From NCBI GenBank assembly GCA_035259145.1, contig DATFWQ010000237.1:1-37746 (forward strand): 37,746 nt of DNA. Reading direction: 5' to 3'. Made by a program: the position numbers and the translations under genes. The notes beneath the pieces were generated by a model, which saw only the letters and a list, made by a program, of their open reading frames with translations, was not told the DNA's origin and did no database searches. Origin of the DNA: CF-161 sp035259145. GTDB lineage: Bacteria > Chloroflexota > Dormibacteria > Dormibacterales > Dormibacteraceae. Below are positions 23,111 through 30,555 of this stretch, piece after piece (position 1 is the stretch's first letter; every line of letters starts with the position of its first letter).

Positions 23111-23330
23111 ATGCGTGCCGTCGATCCGCCGACCACCGGGTCGAACGCTGCGGCCTCGCGCCCAGCCTCCGCTCTGCGCGTTTGCGAGAACGCGTGCATC
23201 TCAGGACCGCGTCACTGGACAGCGCACCGGGCGGCCCCATTCGGCCACTCGCCTCCCGGCTACCGTCCGGGCCAGCACGGTGGAAGACCCGGAGCGGGAG
23301 GCCCCCCTCCCCTGCTACCGTAGCGGCTCC

Positions 23331-24170
23331 CTACAGCTCTACCTCTTCGGCCTCGGTGGCGAGGGCGGCCAGGTACCGCTCGGCTGAGCGAGCGACCGCA
23401 CGGCGACCGTCATGCTGCACGACCCGATCCCACCAGGCCCCGTAGATCCGGTCAAACCGGAACTCGGACACCCGTCGTGCGATGCGAGCGACCACGTGAG
23501 CCGGCAATGGGATGAGGTTGGGGTAGCTGTACATGAAGCTCACGAATCGCCGATCCGGGACCACCTGGAGAACATCCCCGGAAAGGATGGCGCCTGCACC
23601 GCCGGCGCCCGACGGCCAGTGACAGACGGTCGCGCCGGGGAAGTGACCCCCCAGTCGCACGAGGCTGAGACCACCGAACAGCGCCAGGGTTTCCCCCTGC
23701 CAGAAGCTGATACGCGGTGACTGTCGCATCACCCAGCTCCGGTCCTCCTCGTGCAGGTACACGCGCGCGTCGAACTCCTGGCTCCACTCGATCATGGCCG
23801 AGTAGTAGTGCGGATGGGAGATGGCGATGGCGTCGATCCCTCCCAGCCGGCGCACCGATTCGACCGTGGCGTCGTCGATCAGCGTGATGCAATCCCACAG
23901 GAGATTGCCGTGCTCCGTGCGAACCAGGAGCGCCCGCTGCCCGATCGCGAAGTTGGGCTGAGTCCCGATCCCGGTCAGGCCCGGCTCCAGATCCTCGATC
24001 CGGTTGGCATGGTCCGCGCGAAGCTCACCGAGGGTCGTCCAGGTCTGGCCGTCCCAGCCGATGAACTGCCGCGCGTCATCGCACACCATGCAGGAGGCCG
24101 GCGGTCGCAGGCTAGGCTCGTACTGGACCCCGCATGTTGCGCAGATGTAGGCGTGCGTGAAACCAGTCAT
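23331..24170 (-). CDS. Rubredoxin-like zinc finger plus metallo-beta-lactamase fold protein
   Basis: 279 residues from ATG 24170. The first 35 residues hold CATC and CMVC, a rubredoxin-like or zinc-ribbon head (YICATCGVQYEPSLRPPASC). The MBL domain follows: GNLLWDCITLIDDA, AISHPHYYSAMIEWSQEF (H-x-H with the usual following Asp replaced), LGGHFPGATVCHWP and GAILSGDVLQVV. The metal set is incomplete relative to glyoxalase II, as is usual in this subfamily. An in-frame start at 24218 would run into the shared palindrome and is less likely. It is divergent from doxX. Confidence 0.8.
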   Translation of the reverse strand: MTGFTHAYICATCGVQYEPSLRPPASCMVCDDARQFIGWDGQTWTTLGELRADHANRIEDLEPGLTGIGTQPNFAIGQRALLVRTEHGNLLWDCITLIDDATVESVRRLGGIDAIAISHPHYYSAMIEWSQEFDARVYLHEEDRSWVMRQSPRISFWQGETLALFGGLSLVRLGGHFPGATVCHWPSGAGGAGAILSGDVLQVVPDRRFVSFMYSYPNLIPLPAHVVARIARRVSEFRFDRIYGAWWDRVVQHDGRRAVARSAERYLAALATEAEEVEL

Positions 24171-24203
24171 GGGTAGCCCGAGTAGGATAGCCGTGAGGGG
24201 AAC

Positions 24204-24218
24204 TTGATCCGCGATCAA
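24204..24218. promoter_or_regulatory. Operator-like palindrome before doxX-type gene
   Basis: TTGATC-CGC-GATCAA, perfect 6-bp arms and a 3-bp centre, in the 65-bp divergent gap between the MBL and DoxX genes, directly before the DoxX Shine-Dalgarno. A bound dimer would block DoxX expression and could also affect the MBL promoter. Confidence 0.4.
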
Positions 24219-24235
24219 TGGAGGAGGTAGATACG

Positions 24236-24766
24236 GTGGTAAACGCTGGCCTGCTCATCTTGCGACTCACCCTCGGGATGATCGTGGCAGCCCACGGGGC
24301 CCAGAAGCTCTTCGGTTGGTTCAACGGGCCAGGTCTGGACGGCTTCGCCGCTGTCCTGGAGCGGCTCGGCGTCCGTCCCGGATGGCCCTGGGCCCTGATC
24401 GCCGGGCTGGTCGAGTTCGGCGGCGGGATTCTGGTCGCCGCGGGGTTGCTGACCCCGGTGGCGGCGCTCTTCGTGGCCGGCGACCTGCTGGTGGCCATAT
24501 TGACCGTCCATATTGCGAAGGGCTTCTGGAATACAGACGGAGGCTTCGAGTTTCCGGTGGCGATCGTCGGTGGCATGGTCGCGCTGTCGCTGGTAGGCCC
24601 CGGGCGGCTGGCAATCGACAGCGTCATACCGCTCCACCTGCCACAGCCCGCAACCTGGCTGATCATCGTGATCGTGGTCCTGCTCGGGGTCATCGCCGCC
24701 GTCGCGTTCCCGCGCGCTTTTCCCGCGGTTCAGGCCGAGGGAGCGGCCCAACGACCGACCCGGTAG
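24236..24766 (+). CDS. DoxX family membrane protein
   Basis: 176 residues with four or five membrane spans: LLILRLTLGMIVAAHGAQKL (the DoxX signature, with FGWF after it), WALIAGLVEFGGGILVAAGL, LTPVAALFVAGDLLVAIL, FPVAIVGGMVALSLVG, and a final WLIIVIVVLLGVIAAVAF. Family members are quinone-linked or redox-partner membrane proteins, but the function of most is unclear. GTG 24236 is preferred over ATG 24218 because a strong GGAGGAGG overlaps the latter and lies about 9 nt before the former. Confidence 0.88.
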   Translation: MVNAGLLILRLTLGMIVAAHGAQKLFGWFNGPGLDGFAAVLERLGVRPGWPWALIAGLVEFGGGILVAAGLLTPVAALFVAGDLLVAILTVHIAKGFWNTDGGFEFPVAIVGGMVALSLVGPGRLAIDSVIPLHLPQPATWLIIVIVVLLGVIAAVAFPRAFPAVQAEGAAQRPTR

Positions 24767-24789
24767 CGGGCCCCCCGCTCTGAAGAGGA

Positions 24790-24821
24790 CCGCACACCGG
24801 AGGCTTGCGCTCGGTGTGCGG
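24790..24821. terminator. Bidirectional hairpin terminator
   Basis: CCGCACACCG and CGGTGTGCGG form a perfect 10-bp stem around a 12-nt loop, between the convergent doxX-type and lysA genes. No clear T-run follows on either side, so it may act as a hairpin-only terminator or mRNA-end stabiliser. Confidence 0.65.
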
Positions 24822-24924
24822 CCTGCGGATGGCAGCGCGGGGGTAGTCACGCGCCATCCCATATTCGTTATACCGCTCAAAGGCCCAGTTGTCGATGCCC
24901 TACTTGCAGGGCAGCAAGTGCGCT

Positions 24925-26208
24925 TTACAGAACCTCGGCTGCAAGCAGATCGGCCAGGGTCTCACGGCGCCGAATGGTACGTGCAGCGCCATCTCGCACC
25001 ATGAGCACCTCGGGACGCGGTATGCCATTGTAGTTGCTGGCCATCGCCAGGCAATAGGCGCCGGCGGCGGGCAGGCAGATCACATCGCCCGTTCGCAGGC
25101 TGGGCAGGCGGGCGTCCGTCACGAGCACGTCGGTCGACTCGCAGTACTTGCCGGCGATCGTCACCACCGCTTCCGGAGACCCCTCCGGGTCGGAGGCGAG
25201 GAAGGCTTCATAGCGAGCGCCGTAGAGCTTGGGCCGGATGTTGTCGCCCATCCCACCGTCAACTGACACATAACGGCGCACGCCGGGGAGGTCCTTGATG
25301 GTGCCCACGGTGTACAGCGCAACCCCGGCGGGCCCCGCGATCGAGCGGCCCGGCTCGACCACGAGCAGCGGCATGCGTAGGCCCCGGCGAGCCGCACCCC
25401 CGTCAAGAGCCTCCAGCAGCGTCTCCACGAACTCACGGGGCGTCGGTGGATCGTCTTCGTGCGTGTATGAGATGCCCAACCCGCCGCCCGCGCCGAGGCG
25501 GGCCGGCTCGAAACCCAGGTCGCGGCGGAGCTCGGCAAGGAGGTCGAGCATGATCTCCATCGCCGCCACGTGGCCACGGAGGTCGAACACCTGGGAGCCG
25601 ATGTGTGAGTGAAGACCGATCAGCTCGATCCGGTCATGAGCCAGGGCCCGCTCGACCGCCGCCCTGGCAGCCCCCGACTCGATCGAGAACCCGAACTTCG
25701 AGTCGAGCTGGCCGGTGCTTATGTAGTCGTGGGTATCGGGCCGTACCCCAGGCGAGATGCGCAGCTCACAGCGCATTTGGGCGCCTCTCGGCACCACCTG
25801 GCTCAGCAGGTCGAAGTCGTGGAGGCCATCGATGACGAGCGTCGCGCGCGCTTCCCAGGCGGCTCCAACGTCGTCGAGGCTCTTGTTGTTGCCCAGGAAG
25901 TGGACCTTCTCGGTCGGATAGCCCGCGGCAAGCGCGACGTGCAGCTCCCCGGCCGACACCACGTCGAGGCCCAGGCCTTCGGATGCCACCACGCGCAAAA
26001 AGGCGGGGCTGCCGAAGGCCTTGGCCGAGTACAGCACTTCGCCGCGCTCCCCCATCGCCGAAAGGTACTCTCGGCAGCGCGCACGCACCGTTTCCTCGTC
26101 GTAGACGTAGAGCGGCGTGCCATGCGCCTGCGCCAGCTGAACCAGGTCGCAGCCGCCGACCTCCATGTGACCACGGCTGCTCACCCGGTACGTGACCGGG
26201 AAGAGCAT
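24925..26208 (-). CDS. lysA: Diaminopimelate decarboxylase
   Basis: 427 residues of the PLP-dependent alanine-racemase-fold decarboxylase that makes L-lysine from meso-diaminopimelate. PLP lysine K63 is in LYSAKAF. GLHSHIGSQVFDL, LGAGGGLGISY (phosphate-binding GGG), VEPGRSIAGPAGVALYTVG, and the second-subunit active-site GKYCESTDVL with its cysteine are all present. The C-terminal GAYCLAMASNYNG replaces the commoner GAYG-SM-SNYN. The ATG lies 17 bp after the fmdB stop, so the two are probably cotranscribed. Confidence 0.96.
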   Translation of the reverse strand: MLFPVTYRVSSRGHMEVGGCDLVQLAQAHGTPLYVYDEETVRARCREYLSAMGERGEVLYSAKAFGSPAFLRVVASEGLGLDVVSAGELHVALAAGYPTEKVHFLGNNKSLDDVGAAWEARATLVIDGLHDFDLLSQVVPRGAQMRCELRISPGVRPDTHDYISTGQLDSKFGFSIESGAARAAVERALAHDRIELIGLHSHIGSQVFDLRGHVAAMEIMLDLLAELRRDLGFEPARLGAGGGLGISYTHEDDPPTPREFVETLLEALDGGAARRGLRMPLLVVEPGRSIAGPAGVALYTVGTIKDLPGVRRYVSVDGGMGDNIRPKLYGARYEAFLASDPEGSPEAVVTIAGKYCESTDVLVTDARLPSLRTGDVICLPAAGAYCLAMASNYNGIPRPEVLMVRDGAARTIRRRETLADLLAAEVL

Positions 26209-26225
26209 CTGGAAGGGGGCGAGGC

Positions 26226-26453
26226 CTAGTTGTGGGAGCAGCCGCAGGAGCCGCGGCAGCAGCCCCCGCCCGACGCGGCCATCGGCAGCGTCGACTCGAA
26301 CTCGCCGCCGATCGCGGCGAAGCTGGACACCAGGACCCGAGTCTCTGTCGACTCGCAGCTTGGACAGACCTGGGTCCGGTCGCGCTCAGCGAATGACGTC
26401 AGCAGCTCGAACTTTCGCTCGCAGGCATCGCAGCGATACTCGTAGATCGGCAT
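26226..26453 (-). CDS. FmdB-family zinc-ribbon protein
   Basis: 75 residues. MPIYEYRCDACERKFELLTS is the invariant FmdB start, with CDAC (8-11) and CPSC (30-33) making a zinc ribbon, and a Gly/Cys-rich tail (GGGCCRGSCGCSHN) that could bind more metal. The family was named from formamidase operons and its function is undetermined; in many bacteria it is a small zinc-binding regulator candidate. A second ATG at 26459 adds two residues but would overlap the start of rsmG on the other strand. TAGAAT lies 8 nt before ATG 26453. Confidence 0.88.
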   Translation of the reverse strand: MPIYEYRCDACERKFELLTSFAERDRTQVCPSCESTETRVLVSSFAAIGGEFESTLPMAASGGGCCRGSCGCSHN

Positions 26454-26457
26454 TGCC

Positions 26458-27060
26458 ATGCATTCTAAGCTGCGCGAATACGGCCGCTTGCTCGAGTCGT
26501 GGCCTGGACTCGTCAGCGGGCCCCCGCAGCCGTTGATCGAAGACTCCCTGGTGCTTCTCGAGCACCTGGGCGACGCCGGCTCCCTGATCGACGTTGGCGC
26601 TGGTGGGGGCATGCCCGGTCTGCCCATCAAGATCGCGCGCCCGGAGCTCCGGGTGACGCTGCTGGAGGCCGACCGGCGCAAGGCTGCCTTCCTGATACAT
26701 GCCGCCGCTCGTCTCGACCTGAACGTCGAGGTGGTCGCCGAGCGGGCCGAGGTCGCCGGCCGGGGCCACCTGCGCGAGGCGTTCGACCTGGCGACCTGCA
26801 GGGCACTGGCGCCGATGCCTGTGCTGGCGGAGCTCTGCCTGCCCTTCGTCCGTGTCGGAGGCCGCCTGCTGGCGATGGAGACCCAGGTCGAGGACGCATC
26901 CCGGGCGATCACCGCCCTCGGGGGCGGGGAACAGTCCGTGATCCCTGCTCCCAGCAGTGCCCGCCATCGGGGCGTGATCGTGGCCGTTCTCAAGATCTCG
27001 CCCACGCCCGCCGTGTACCCACGCAGGCCTGGTGTGCCCGCCAAACGGCCCCTCGGTTGA
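26458..27060 (+). CDS. rsmG: 16S rRNA (guanine527-N7)-methyltransferase RsmG
   Basis: 200 residues. RsmG adds the m7G527 methyl group from S-adenosylmethionine within the 530 loop of 16S rRNA. The AdoMet-binding core is SLIDVGAGGGMPGLPIKIAR and VTLLEADRRKAAFL; FDLATCRALAPMPVLAELC corresponds to the conserved ARAx-L segment. The N-terminal helical region is shorter than in E. coli, beginning directly at LREYGRLLESW. The start ATG is only 4 bp from the fmdB start on the other strand, so its promoter must lie in fmdB. Loss-of-function mutations in rsmG elsewhere give low-level streptomycin resistance. Confidence 0.9.
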   Translation: MHSKLREYGRLLESWPGLVSGPPQPLIEDSLVLLEHLGDAGSLIDVGAGGGMPGLPIKIARPELRVTLLEADRRKAAFLIHAAARLDLNVEVVAERAEVAGRGHLREAFDLATCRALAPMPVLAELCLPFVRVGGRLLAMETQVEDASRAITALGGGEQSVIPAPSSARHRGVIVAVLKISPTPAVYPRRPGVPAKRPLG

Positions 27061-27110
27061 GAGCGCCGGCGCGTGTGCTCTCGAGCTCTTTAATGGGCCA
27101 CGGCCGCGCG

Positions 27111-27116
27111 TACAAT
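27111..27116 (+). promoter_or_regulatory. Putative -10 of thi operon
   Basis: TACAAT just upstream of the riboswitch aptamer, placing the transcript start near 27123. The expected -35 window (27088-27093, CTTTAA) is weak. Confidence 0.45.
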
Positions 27117-27120
27117 CCAC

Positions 27121-27210
27121 TGCAAAGGAAAGCGGGAGCTCCATTTCGGGGCTGAGAGGGCCGCCCGGCCGACCGCCAAACACCTGAACTGGGTAATGCC
27201 AGCGGAGGGA
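27121..27210 (+). promoter_or_regulatory. TPP (THI-box) riboswitch
   Basis: The two invariant sensing regions are present: GGGGCTGAGAGGG on the pyrimidine-sensing arm, and CACCTGAACTGGGTAATG followed by CCAGCGGAGGGAA on the pyrophosphate arm and the closing P1 strand. The 3' GGAGGG also serves as the thiG Shine-Dalgarno, 8 nt before the ATG at 27217, so thiamine pyrophosphate binding should hide the ribosome site. No separate terminator hairpin is seen between aptamer and start codon, which supports translational rather than transcriptional control. Confidence 0.92.
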
Positions 27211-27216
27211 AACGAG

Positions 27217-28035
27217 ATGAGCGCAGCCAGTCTGGGTGCCACCCAGGCGCCCGAATCGTTGGACGCCCTGGTCATCGCGGGCGTCGAGCTTCGTTCGCGC
27301 TTGTTCCTGGGTACGGGCAAGTATCACGACGACGGCGAGATGCTGGGCGCGCTGGAGGCCTCCGGTTGCGAGCTGGTGACCGTCGCCCTGCGCCGGCTCG
27401 ACCTAGACGACCCGAGCAAGAAGACGATCCTGGACGTGGTCGACTGGCAGCACTACCGCGTCCTGCCCAACACCGCCGGCTGTCCGACCGCGGCCGAGGC
27501 AATCCGGATCGCCCGCCTTGCCCGATCTATGGGCCTGTCCGACTGGGTGAAGCTGGAGGTGATTCCGGATCCCCGGTACCTGCTGCCGGACCCCGTGGAG
27601 ACTCTGGCGGCGGCTGAGACGCTGGTGAAGGAGGGCTTCACCGTCCTGCCCTACATCAACGCCGACCCCATTCTGGCCACACGCCTGCAAGAGGTCGGAT
27701 GCGCAACCGTGATGCCGCTGGGGTCGCCGATCGGCTCCGGCCAGGGCCTGGTCACCCAGCGTCAGATCGAGCTGATCATCGAGCGCGCGCAGGTCCCCGT
27801 GGTCGTCGATGCTGGCATCGGATCGGCCAGTGACGCGGCCCTGGCCATGGAGCTCGGCGCAGACGCCGTCCTTGTCAACACCGCCGTGGCCCTTGCCAGG
27901 AAGCCGGTGCTGATGGCCGAGTCGATCCGGCTCGGGGTCGAGGCCGGGCGCAAGAGCTTCCTGGCTGGCCGCATCCCGCGTCTGCCCCATGCGTCCGCCA
28001 GCTCCCCCGTGACTGGGATCTCACCGCGAAACTGA
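27217..28035 (+). CDS. thiG: Thiazole synthase
   Basis: 272 residues. ThiG builds the thiazole phosphate moiety of thiamine from deoxyxylulose phosphate, dehydroglycine and ThiS-thiocarboxylate. The (beta/alpha)8 barrel shows LRSRLFLGTGKYHDDGEM, SGCELVTVALRRLDLDD, LPNTAGCPTAAEAIRIARLA, WVKLEVIPDPRYLLPDPVET, and the phosphate-binding VVDAGIGSASDAALAMELGA. The barrel lysine is in the VKLEV segment. ATG 27217 is used because the riboswitch-embedded GGAGGG is 8 nt upstream. First gene of thiG-thiE/tenI-thiS. Confidence 0.96.
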   Translation: MSAASLGATQAPESLDALVIAGVELRSRLFLGTGKYHDDGEMLGALEASGCELVTVALRRLDLDDPSKKTILDVVDWQHYRVLPNTAGCPTAAEAIRIARLARSMGLSDWVKLEVIPDPRYLLPDPVETLAAAETLVKEGFTVLPYINADPILATRLQEVGCATVMPLGSPIGSGQGLVTQRQIELIIERAQVPVVVDAGIGSASDAALAMELGADAVLVNTAVALARKPVLMAESIRLGVEAGRKSFLAGRIPRLPHASASSPVTGISPRN

Positions 28036-28058
28036 GAGGCCTTTCACCCCCCGTCGCT

Positions 28059-28577
28059 ATGGCGGTCGTCCGGGAAGCGGAAGCCGGCCTGCGCGCGGTC
28101 GAGCTCGGGGCCACCATGCTGCAGCTTCGGAACCCGGATGCGACCGTGCGGGCGCTCGAGCGAGAGGCGGCGCGGTTGGTCGGCGAGGCGCCGGTGCCGG
28201 TGGTCATCAACGGCCGCGTCGACCTGGCGCTCGCCGTGGCGGCCGCCGGGGCGCACCTGCCAGAGGCGGACCTGCCAGTTGCGGCCGCCCGCCGGCTTCT
28301 GGGCAACGCCAGGCTGCTCGGGCGCTCGGTGCACTCGGCGGCCGCAGCGGTGGAGGCGGAAGCTGAGGGCGCCGACTACGTCGTCTTTGGGCCGGTCTTC
28401 GCCAGCGCCTCCCATCCTGGGCAGCAGCCGGTCGGGCTCGATGCCCTCAGAGAAGTAGCACGGTGCGTCGCAATCCCGGTGCTTGCCATTGGTGGTGTCG
28501 ATGCCCCGAGGGCAGCGGCGTGCGCTGAGGCGGGCGCCTCAGGCTTCGCCGCGATCGGATACTTCGAAAAGAGATGA
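28059..28577 (+). CDS. ThiE/TenI-like protein
   Basis: 172 residues from ATG 28059. GATMLQLRNPDATVRALERE, VPVVINGRVDLALAVAAAGA, LLGRSVHSAAAAVEAEAEGA, DYVVFGPVFASASHPGQQP and VLAIGGVDAPRAAACAEAGA follow the thiamine-phosphate-synthase/TenI barrel. Two ThiE hallmarks are altered: LREK reads LRNP, and the PTxTK loop reads ASASHPG, with a His as in TenI thiazole tautomerases. The first beta strand is missing from this start and no Shine-Dalgarno is present. Position after thiG fits either role; the tautomerase role is favoured by the loop. Confidence 0.75.
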   Translation: MAVVREAEAGLRAVELGATMLQLRNPDATVRALEREAARLVGEAPVPVVINGRVDLALAVAAAGAHLPEADLPVAAARRLLGNARLLGRSVHSAAAAVEAEAEGADYVVFGPVFASASHPGQQPVGLDALREVARCVAIPVLAIGGVDAPRAAACAEAGASGFAAIGYFEKR

Positions 28578-28804
28578 TCCGGGTGCGCGTGAACGGCAAG
28601 CCGGTCGAGCTCCTGGGACCCACCCCGCTCCTCGACTACGTCCGAGAGCTGGGTGTCGATTCCAGAGCGATCGCCGTCGAGGTCAACGGCGAGATCCTCC
28701 AGCGCGACGACTACGCGGGCTGCACCCTGGCTGACGGCGACGTGGTCGAAATCGTGCGGATGGTGGGGGGCGGCGACACGCAGGGGGAGGCAGGTCGCAA
28801 CTGA
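28574..28804 (+). CDS. thiS: Sulfur carrier protein ThiS with C-terminal tail
   Basis: 76 residues. The beta-grasp fold reads IRVRVNGKPVELL, LLDYVRELGVDSRAIAVEVN, GEILQRDDYAGCTLADGDVV and EIVRMVGGG. ThiS normally ends with Gly-Gly, which ThiF adenylates and a desulfurase converts to thiocarboxylate. Here nine residues (DTQGEAGRN) follow GGG at 65-67, so the di-glycine is not terminal. Proteolytic trimming, as known for some ThiS/MoaD-like carriers, would be needed. The start overlaps the previous gene by 4 bp. thiF is not in the window. A weak GACGG-CGC-CCGTC hairpin (28925-28937) lies downstream. Confidence 0.9.
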   Translation: MIRVRVNGKPVELLGPTPLLDYVRELGVDSRAIAVEVNGEILQRDDYAGCTLADGDVVEIVRMVGGGDTQGEAGRN

Positions 28805-29031
28805 ACCGCAAGTGGACGAACTACCGGGAACGCGCCCTTTCAACGACGCCAGAATGGGCCCATCGACCACAAGTGGTTCACTTTCGCTACAGTCACAGAC
28901 CAGTTCTGGCTGAGCGGTTGCCCAGACGGCGCCCGTCCGCCCTCATCGGCTTCTTCACCGGTACCCAGGCTCATTGACCTGCCACGAATCAACGCCGCTC
29001 TCCACGCGACCGCGTGCAGCGAATTTCGCCG

Positions 29032-30546
29032 TCAGGGCTGGACGGCGGCCAGTCCGAGCTCTCGCAGCGCCTGCTCAGCTTCTCCGCGCTCATCCCACGC
29101 CACCGGTCCATCTGCGAAGACCATGGTCCGCTCGTGCCCCTTGCCGGCCAGCAGCACCACGTCGCCCGGCCGTGCCCTCTCGAGCGCCAGCCGGATCGCC
29201 GACCTCCGATCGAGCACGACCTCGTAGTCACGTCCGCGAGCCCGGCCGTCGGCGCCCGCCTCCACCTGGCGCGCCAGCTCGACCGGGTCGACGCCGAGCG
29301 GGTCATCAGTCGTGATGACGAAGAAGTCCGCGTACCGGGCAGCAGCCTCTCCCATGCCGGCTGGATCATGGCCGCCGGAGCGCGCGCTGGCCCCGAAGAC
29401 CGCGAGCAGCCTCACGTTCGTTCTGAGTCGCAGCTCCTCCAGGACGCCGGCAAGAGCGACGGCGGAGTGCGCGAAATCGACGTACACGGAGAATCGCTGG
29501 CCCAGATCGATCCGCTCCAGACGGCCGCGCAGGCCGGGAAAGCTCGAGAGCCCAGCCGCCACCAGCTCAAGCGGGAGCCCGAGGGACAGCCCGCAGGCGG
29601 CGGCGCAGAGCGCGTTGGAGACGTTGAATCTGCCGGGCAGTTTCAGCCTGACGTCTGCAGACTCGCCACCTGTGACGATCCGGAACCTCACGCCGCCGTC
29701 GCCCGGCGCCAGATCCACCGCCCGGAGGTCGGCGTCGCAATCAATCCCGTACGTCAGCCGCCGGGTCACAGGGACAGCCGAGAGCGGCTCGTATGAGCCG
29801 TCGTCGCGGTTCAGCACCGCCGTCTTGGGCAGTCCTTTGCCCGCCGCGCCGGCGCAGAGCTCGATCAGGCGTGCCTTGGCGCGCAGGTAGGCCTCGGGGC
29901 TGCTGTGGTACTCGAGGTGGTCGCGACCGACGTTGGTGAAGGCTGCAACGTCGAACTCGCAGCCTGCCACGCGACCCTGCTCGAGAGCGTGAGAGCTGAC
30001 CTCTATCACCGCCACCGTGATGCCTTGCTCCACCATCCGTGCCAGCCAGGCCTGTACCTCAGGCGACTCCATCGTCGTCTGGCCGGACTCGTTGTCGCGT
30101 GCCGTGCCGGCGGAGTTGGCGATGGTGCTCAGATATCCCGCTCGCAGCCCCGCCGACTCCAGAACGTGTGCTGTGAGGTGAGTGGTGGTGGTCTTGCCGG
30201 CGCTACCGGTGACCCCGATGACCTGGAGCCGGCGAGCCGGCCGCCCGAGGAGGGCGGCCGCCAGCTCGCCCAGGCCCCAGCGTGTGTCGCTCAGCCTGAT
30301 TTCCGGCGTTCCGGGTGGCAGCGGCATACGGCGTTGCAGGGCCACCGCGGCGCCGCCGGCCGCGGCCGCGGCCGCGAAGTCGTGCCCGTCGACACGCAGC
30401 CCGCGGACCGCCACGAACAGGTCGCCCGGAAGGACGTCACGCGAGTCCTGAACGACCCGGCGCACATCGAATTCCCCTCCGACGAGTACGGCCGCGCCAG
30501 GCACTCCTGCCGAGAGCAGAGACAGTCGCATCGCCAGGCTGAGCAT
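29032..30546 (-). CDS. MurE-type Mur ligase with atypical C-terminal motif
   Basis: 504 residues. The N-terminal UDP-binding domain (VVQDSRDVLPGDLFVAVRG), the ATP loop GVTGSAGKTTTTHL (111-124; GSAGKT instead of GTNGKT), TTMESPEVQAWLARMVEQG, VIEVSSHALEQGRV, the carbamylated lysine region AYLRAKARLIEL (K224), and LKLPGRFNVSNALCAAA identify MurE, which adds the third stem amino acid to UDP-MurNAc-dipeptide. The third-domain motif usually FG-GGDRD--KR is FGASARSGGHDP, and the specificity loop DNPR is DDPLG (414-418). Amino-acid choice therefore cannot be read off. ATG 30546 is 9 bp from the divergent folP; 30531 is an alternative. Confidence 0.82.
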   Translation of the reverse strand: MLSLAMRLSLLSAGVPGAAVLVGGEFDVRRVVQDSRDVLPGDLFVAVRGLRVDGHDFAAAAAAGGAAVALQRRMPLPPGTPEIRLSDTRWGLGELAAALLGRPARRLQVIGVTGSAGKTTTTHLTAHVLESAGLRAGYLSTIANSAGTARDNESGQTTMESPEVQAWLARMVEQGITVAVIEVSSHALEQGRVAGCEFDVAAFTNVGRDHLEYHSSPEAYLRAKARLIELCAGAAGKGLPKTAVLNRDDGSYEPLSAVPVTRRLTYGIDCDADLRAVDLAPGDGGVRFRIVTGGESADVRLKLPGRFNVSNALCAAACGLSLGLPLELVAAGLSSFPGLRGRLERIDLGQRFSVYVDFAHSAVALAGVLEELRLRTNVRLLAVFGASARSGGHDPAGMGEAAARYADFFVITTDDPLGVDPVELARQVEAGADGRARGRDYEVVLDRRSAIRLALERARPGDVVLLAGKGHERTMVFADGPVAWDERGEAEQALRELGLAAVQP

Positions 30547-30555
30547 ACTGAGCTC

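Noticed and set aside
23276..23320. Third copy of the 31-bp hairpin repeat (GTGGAAGACCCGG followed by CGGGAGGCC)
   Set aside because: Only fragments resemble the repeat, the stem is not conserved and the alignment needs gaps, so it was not counted.
28805..29031. Possible continuation of a reading frame after the thiS TGA, which reads DHKWFTFATVTDQFWL
   Set aside because: The frame is the thiS frame past its stop and has a protein-like look, but there is no start codon, no ribosome site, no family match, and no SECIS-like hairpin was recognised. Treated as noise or decayed sequence.
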